Notes under the pieces: generated by a model
Databases searched by the model: none
What the model saw: the letters and a program-made list of their open reading frames with translations, nothing else
What the model was told of the DNA's origin: nothing
Translations under genes and position numbers: made by a program
NCBI RefSeq assembly: GCF_000166335.1
Contig: NC_014657.1
Span: 860,501 to 924,500, forward strand
Length of the DNA stretch: 64,000 bases
Origin: Caldicellulosiruptor owensensis OL
Lineage (GTDB): Bacteria; Bacillota; Thermoanaerobacteria; Caldicellulosiruptorales; Caldicellulosiruptoraceae
Direction: 5' to 3'
In this document: piece after piece, positions 60,918-64,000 of the stretch
Layout: every line of letters starts with the position of its first letter
Position numbering within the stretch: position 1 is the first letter of the stretch

Positions 60918-62348
60918 ATGCCTAACAATTTTGATGAAGAAAAGCTCATCCAAAGCCTTGCCGAACTTTATCGGCAGGGCTTTTTGAATGTTCTTAAAGT
61001 AATATTGGAAAAAGAAGCAAAGAAACAAGATACAGTTTATTTCAAAGATATTTTGAAACAAATCATTGAAATATTGGAACAGTTAGACCAAAACGCTGCC
61101 AAATGGATAGAGGAAAATGTTCCAAAGATATATCAGCAGAACTATATTGCAGTGATGGCTTTTATTAAACAATTAAAAGGTGAAGCAATACAAAATCCGA
61201 GTTTTAGCCAAATACATCAGAGAGCAATAGATGTGTTAGCGCAAAATCTTTATGACAATCTTAGAAATGCAACTCAGTTTGTGGGACGTAAATTTGATGA
61301 TTATTTTAGGCGAGCAAGTTTAGAAGCAGCAGGCAAAAAATATGTCAGCGGCGAAACATGGCAGCAGATGAAAAAGGATTTGATGGAGAAGCTTCTTAGC
61401 AAAGGTTTGACAGGATTTAAAGATAAGTTGGGTAGAGAGTGGCGATTGGATAGCTATTGTGAAATGGTAGCAAGGACATTGACAGGGGAAGCAGCGACAG
61501 TAGCGACAATCAATGCTTGCAAGGAATTCGATATTGACTTGGTGAGGATTTCTACGCACTATCCAACATGTCAGTTATGTGCACCAATTCAGGGTAAAGT
61601 ATACAGCCTTTCAGGTAAAGATGGGAGATATCCAAAGTACGGAGAAGATGGTGTAGTTATTCCCCGTCATCCAAACTGTAGACATGTATTAATGCCATAT
61701 ATCCGAGAACTTGATCCTAATGCCGAAGAGACAGAAAAGTATAGCAATACATCATTAACTGAGGATCCAAGAAGTGAGAAAGAGAAGGTGGCGTATAAAG
61801 AAGCACAGGAAAAACGGAAACAGCAATTTTACAATAAAGTGGAAAGAGAATATCTTAAAAATAAAAAGTTGTATGATGAGCAAGCAAGAGTTATAATAGA
61901 AAGTGAAAAAGATTATTCAGTTTTAATTAAAAAGTTGGCTGAGCTAAGGCAAATTGAGTGGGATAACACGCATTGGCTTATTAAAAAGGAACTAATATTA
62001 GAGGCAAGAAAAGAAAAGGAGTTGTATCGTGAAAAATATCACGTTGCAAAACATGGGTATACATTTGATGAGACGATACCAAGAAATCAAAAAGAAATTA
62101 CAGAAGAACATATAACAAAATATAAAAAATTCTTGTTACAAACCAAGAAAAATGCTGATGAGATATACACATTTAGAGACCCACAACGTGGAGATATTTG
62201 CTGGGCATTTATAAAATATGAAAAACGCAAGGTGAATTTAGCTTTGTTTAATGAGCATATGAATAAGGATGCAAGTGGTTGGGCATTCGAGGATAAAGAA
62301 GATTGGGCAAAGTATTTGGAAAAACAGCCATATATCCGAATTTTGTGA
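60918..62348 (+). CDS. Minor capsid / MuF-like head protein with extra C-terminal domain
   Basis: 476 residues. Residues 1-280 match phage minor capsid protein 2: HYPTCQLCAPIQGKVYSLSG and IPRHPNCRHVLMPYI carry its Cys/His set. After a charged helical linker (about 290-370), residues 370-476 form an additional domain (YHVAKHGYTFDETIPRNQ; FRDPQRGDICWAFIKY; KVNLALFNEHMN). MuF-type phage proteins are known carriers of C-terminal nuclease toxins, which this placement suggests. Confidence 0.8.
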   Translation: MPNNFDEEKLIQSLAELYRQGFLNVLKVILEKEAKKQDTVYFKDILKQIIEILEQLDQNAAKWIEENVPKIYQQNYIAVMAFIKQLKGEAIQNPSFSQIHQRAIDVLAQNLYDNLRNATQFVGRKFDDYFRRASLEAAGKKYVSGETWQQMKKDLMEKLLSKGLTGFKDKLGREWRLDSYCEMVARTLTGEAATVATINACKEFDIDLVRISTHYPTCQLCAPIQGKVYSLSGKDGRYPKYGEDGVVIPRHPNCRHVLMPYIRELDPNAEETEKYSNTSLTEDPRSEKEKVAYKEAQEKRKQQFYNKVEREYLKNKKLYDEQARVIIESEKDYSVLIKKLAELRQIEWDNTHWLIKKELILEARKEKELYREKYHVAKHGYTFDETIPRNQKEITEEHITKYKKFLLQTKKNADEIYTFRDPQRGDICWAFIKYEKRKVNLALFNEHMNKDASGWAFEDKEDWAKYLEKQPYIRIL

Positions 62349-62357
62349 GGTGAGAAT

Positions 62358-62636
62358 ATGGGAATACTTGAACAAGCTAAAATGGAAGCTGAAAGTCTTG
62401 ATATTTTTGAAGAGGAAGAACCTGATTATTTTGCGGTAAGTTATTTATTGAACATCCTTGATATTCTTCAAGAAAAACAGCTAATCAAGACACCCGAAGG
62501 CAAAGAATTACAAAAAAAAGTTTTAAAATACGCTGATAAACTTGCGCCTTTTGTAAAAGGCCCACCAAATGGTGAAACAGGTTGGTGGTGGCATATGGAT
62601 AAAGTTGCAAAAGGCGAGTTAAAACCACAAATTTAA
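62358..62636 (+). CDS. Hypothetical protein, possible immunity partner
   Basis: 92 residues, acidic N-terminus (ESLDIFEEEEPDYF), helical middle, and a tryptophan-rich end (GETGWWWHMDKVAKGE). No family recognised. It lies 9 bp after the MuF-like gene and before a terminator, exactly where a phage toxin-immunity partner would be. The immunity role is inference. Confidence 0.5.
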   Translation: MGILEQAKMEAESLDIFEEEEPDYFAVSYLLNILDILQEKQLIKTPEGKELQKKVLKYADKLAPFVKGPPNGETGWWWHMDKVAKGELKPQI

Positions 62637-62670
62637 CCACCTAACCGAGCAGGGTTGAGGTGGTATTTTT
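62635..62670 (+). terminator. Intrinsic terminator after the possible immunity gene
   Basis: ACCACCT (62636-62642) pairs with AGGTGGT (62658-62664), with inner AACC/GGTT, then ATTTTT. It may lower read-through into the scaffold and capsid genes. Confidence 0.65.
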
Positions 62671-62699
62671 ATGCCTTCTTGTAAGGAGGTGAGTATCAA

Positions 62700-63041
62700 A
62701 TGGCTGAGGAAAAAGTTAGTCGCAAAGCTTGGGGACAGTTTTCAGAAAGTGATTACGATTTGGAACAGTGGTGGAATGCCACACTGATTCATTTAGTACC
62801 GAAAAGCGAGTATACGAGCAAAGAACAATGCAAGCTGCCGATACGTGAACCAGACGGCACTTTGAACGAAAACGGTGTTATAGCAGCTGCGATTAGAATA
62901 GGCCAGACAAAAGCACCACGTGAACTTATTAGAAAAGCAGCAAGGCAGTTAATTGATATTTACAAGAATATTTTGAAACGTGAACCCCCAGAAAGCTTAT
63001 ATCGTTACGCTGGTCTAAAACCACCTACAAACAGTGAATAA
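62700..63041 (+). CDS. Hypothetical phage head-region protein
   Basis: 113 residues. The pattern AWGQFSESDYDLEQWWNATL, KEQCKLPIREPDGTLNENG and AARQLIDIYKNILKREPPE resembles a domain often found beside or inside phage prohead proteases, here alone and without a protease part. ATG 62700 follows GTAAGGAGGTGAG. Confidence 0.6.
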   Translation: MAEEKVSRKAWGQFSESDYDLEQWWNATLIHLVPKSEYTSKEQCKLPIREPDGTLNENGVIAAAIRIGQTKAPRELIRKAARQLIDIYKNILKREPPESLYRYAGLKPPTNSE

Positions 63042-63066
63042 GCACTCATTTAGAGTGCTTTTATTT
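63040..63066 (+). terminator. Intrinsic terminator before the scaffold gene
   Basis: AAGCACTC (63040-63047) pairs with GAGTGCTT (63053-63060), loop ATTTA, followed by TTATTTT. Confidence 0.65.
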
Positions 63067-63133
63067 TGCACATAAAACTTACGCTTAACGCTGAGCGGTT
63101 AATCAGCGGGAAAAGAAAGGGAGGTAAAGAATC

Positions 63134-63739
63134 ATGGCTGATGACATGAATAAGGCAACACAAACTAATCCTGCTGACGCTGGGCAGGACATGGCTAATC
63201 AAACTCAAACAGCGGATAATGACACTCAGCAATCCAAGTCTTTTACACAAGAAGATGTGGAAAGAATTGTGCAAGAACGACTTAGACGTGAACGTGAAAA
63301 ATACAAAGACTACAATGAACTAAAAAAGATTGCTGAGGAGTATAGAAAAATTCAAGAGTCGCAAATGAGCGAACAAGAAAAACTTCAGATGCGTCTTGCC
63401 GAGATAGAAAGAGAAAAGCTTGAAAGAGAAAGAGAACTGGCAGAGCTTAAGACAAGCCTTGTTAAGCAAAAGGTTTTGACTGAATTAGGTTTGCCTCTTT
63501 CATTAGCTGACCGCATTTTTGGTGAAACGGAAGAGGAAATCAGGCAGGACGCAGAAGAACTGAAAAAACTTTTAGGCTTGCAAGCTGGCAATAAAATTGG
63601 TGCACCAACGAACCCAGCAGGGGGAAACAAGCAGATAAGAACTTTTACAAAAGAAGAAATTGCAAGAATGAGTCCAGAGGAAATAAACAAAAACTGGGAC
63701 ATTATCTCAGAAGCTTTAAAACAAGGCTTAATCAAATAA
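63134..63739 (+). CDS. Phage scaffolding protein (DUF4355-like)
   Basis: 201 residues: a polar, glutamine-rich start, a long coiled coil (ERIVQERLRREREKYKDYNE; LQMRLAEIEREKLERERELA) and a helical end (TKEEIARMSPEEINKNWDI). This composition and the place directly before the capsid gene are typical of scaffolding proteins. ATG 63134 follows GGGAGG. Confidence 0.85.
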   Translation: MADDMNKATQTNPADAGQDMANQTQTADNDTQQSKSFTQEDVERIVQERLRREREKYKDYNELKKIAEEYRKIQESQMSEQEKLQMRLAEIEREKLERERELAELKTSLVKQKVLTELGLPLSLADRIFGETEEEIRQDAEELKKLLGLQAGNKIGAPTNPAGGNKQIRTFTKEEIARMSPEEINKNWDIISEALKQGLIK

Positions 63740-63766
63740 CAATGCTGATAAGGAGGTTGATTTAAG

Positions 63767-64000
63767 ATGGCTGTTACTAACTTTATCCCAACAATTTGGA
63801 GTGCAAGACTTTTAGAAAACTTGCAGAAAAGACTTGTTTACACAAACATTACAAACAACGACTATGAAGGTGACGTTAAGTTTGGCAACGCTGTGAAAAT
63901 TAATGCAATTGGCAGGGTAAATATATTCGACTATGCAAAATATACTGCATTGCCTGATCCACAGGTATTAGATAGCACACAGCAAACTTTGCTTATTGAC
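63767..64000 (+). CDS. Major capsid protein, N-terminal part
   Basis: 78 codons from ATG 63767 (after AAGGAGG), running off the window end. The text AVTNFIPTIWSARLLENLQK, VYTNITNNDYEGDVKFGNAV and KINAIGRVNIFDY resembles major capsid proteins of the P22-coat-like group that follow DUF4355 scaffolds. Only the N-terminal portion is visible. Confidence 0.85.
   Translation, partial: MAVTNFIPTIWSARLLENLQKRLVYTNITNNDYEGDVKFGNAVKINAIGRVNIFDYAKYTALPDPQVLDSTQQTLLID

Larger units (their letters stand above)
44455..64000. mobile_element. Prophage, left part (continues past the window)
   Basis: Bounded on the left by the tRNA-Thr fragment. Contents in order: integrase, structured RNA, DUF3800 and Mrr-type cargo, CI/LexA-type repressor, Cro-like gene, antirepressor, replication and recombination genes, regulators, then terminase, portal, minor capsid, scaffold and capsid. 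The order and the divergent control region are those of a tailed temperate phage. The right end is not in view. Confidence 0.93.

Noticed and set aside
1-64000. CRISPR arrays
   Set aside because: No regularly spaced direct repeats were seen; only the two-copy 11-bp tandem at 44384 and the operator repeats.

Overview
The window is AT-rich and has short intergenic gaps, strong purine-rich ribosome binding sites, sporulation genes and GC-rich structured RNAs. It reads as the chromosome of a thermophilic, anaerobic Gram-positive bacterium of the Firmicutes. Gene order and protein sequences fit Caldicellulosiruptor or a close relative; this is an inference from memory, since no search was run.

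1-29,900 is conserved core chromosome, all on the + strand. It runs ffh(3' end)-rpsP-khpA-rimM-trmD-rplS-rbgA-rnhB-ylqG/ylqH-like-yraN (translation, ribosome assembly), then dipicolinate synthase dpaAB behind a sigma-K-type promoter, ftsK/spoIIIE, a YgiQ radical SAM gene, folD, rimO, pgsA, cinA, recA (with an SOS-like box), recX, rny and ymdB. The complete spoIIIAA-AH operon follows, then asp23-amaP-DUF2273, nusB-xseA-xseB-ispA and the RNase P RNA gene rnpB.

29,900-43,100 is more mixed: an MFS transporter, an ISLre2-type insertion sequence next to spoVT, an iorA-iorB-paaK aryl-acid cluster, several small membrane or hypothetical genes, and a TnpB-only IS605/IS1341 element with its omega-RNA-like right end cutting into a Uma2-family gene.

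43,100-64,000 is the accessory region. An intact tyrosine integrase points at a displaced tRNA-Thr 3' fragment (44455-44500), interpreted as attL of a prophage that runs past the window end. Prophage layout: integrase (-); a back-to-back promoter pair over a perfect dyad; a strongly promoted ~107-nt structured RNA (+); a leftward lysogenic operon of LexA/CI-type repressor, Mrr-type restriction endonuclease and DUF3800 protein; a divergent operator region; a rightward early operon (Cro-like, XRE, antirepressor, excisionase-like, Gam, an SSB-tailed protein, a tRNA-His, replication protein, DnaC-like loader, MazG-like, a full sigma-70 factor, RusA, RinA/ArpU-like regulator); then a GC-rich leader ending in a terminator before the head genes (terS, terL, portal, MuF-like minor capsid with an extra C-terminal domain, possible immunity gene, scaffold, capsid).

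The observations most worth following up are the DUF3800/structured-RNA/Mrr cargo with its shared int/RNA control dyad, the prophage tRNA-His with unusual D and T loops, the MuF-toxin-like head protein, the prophage sigma factor and the GC-rich terminated leader before the terminase genes.
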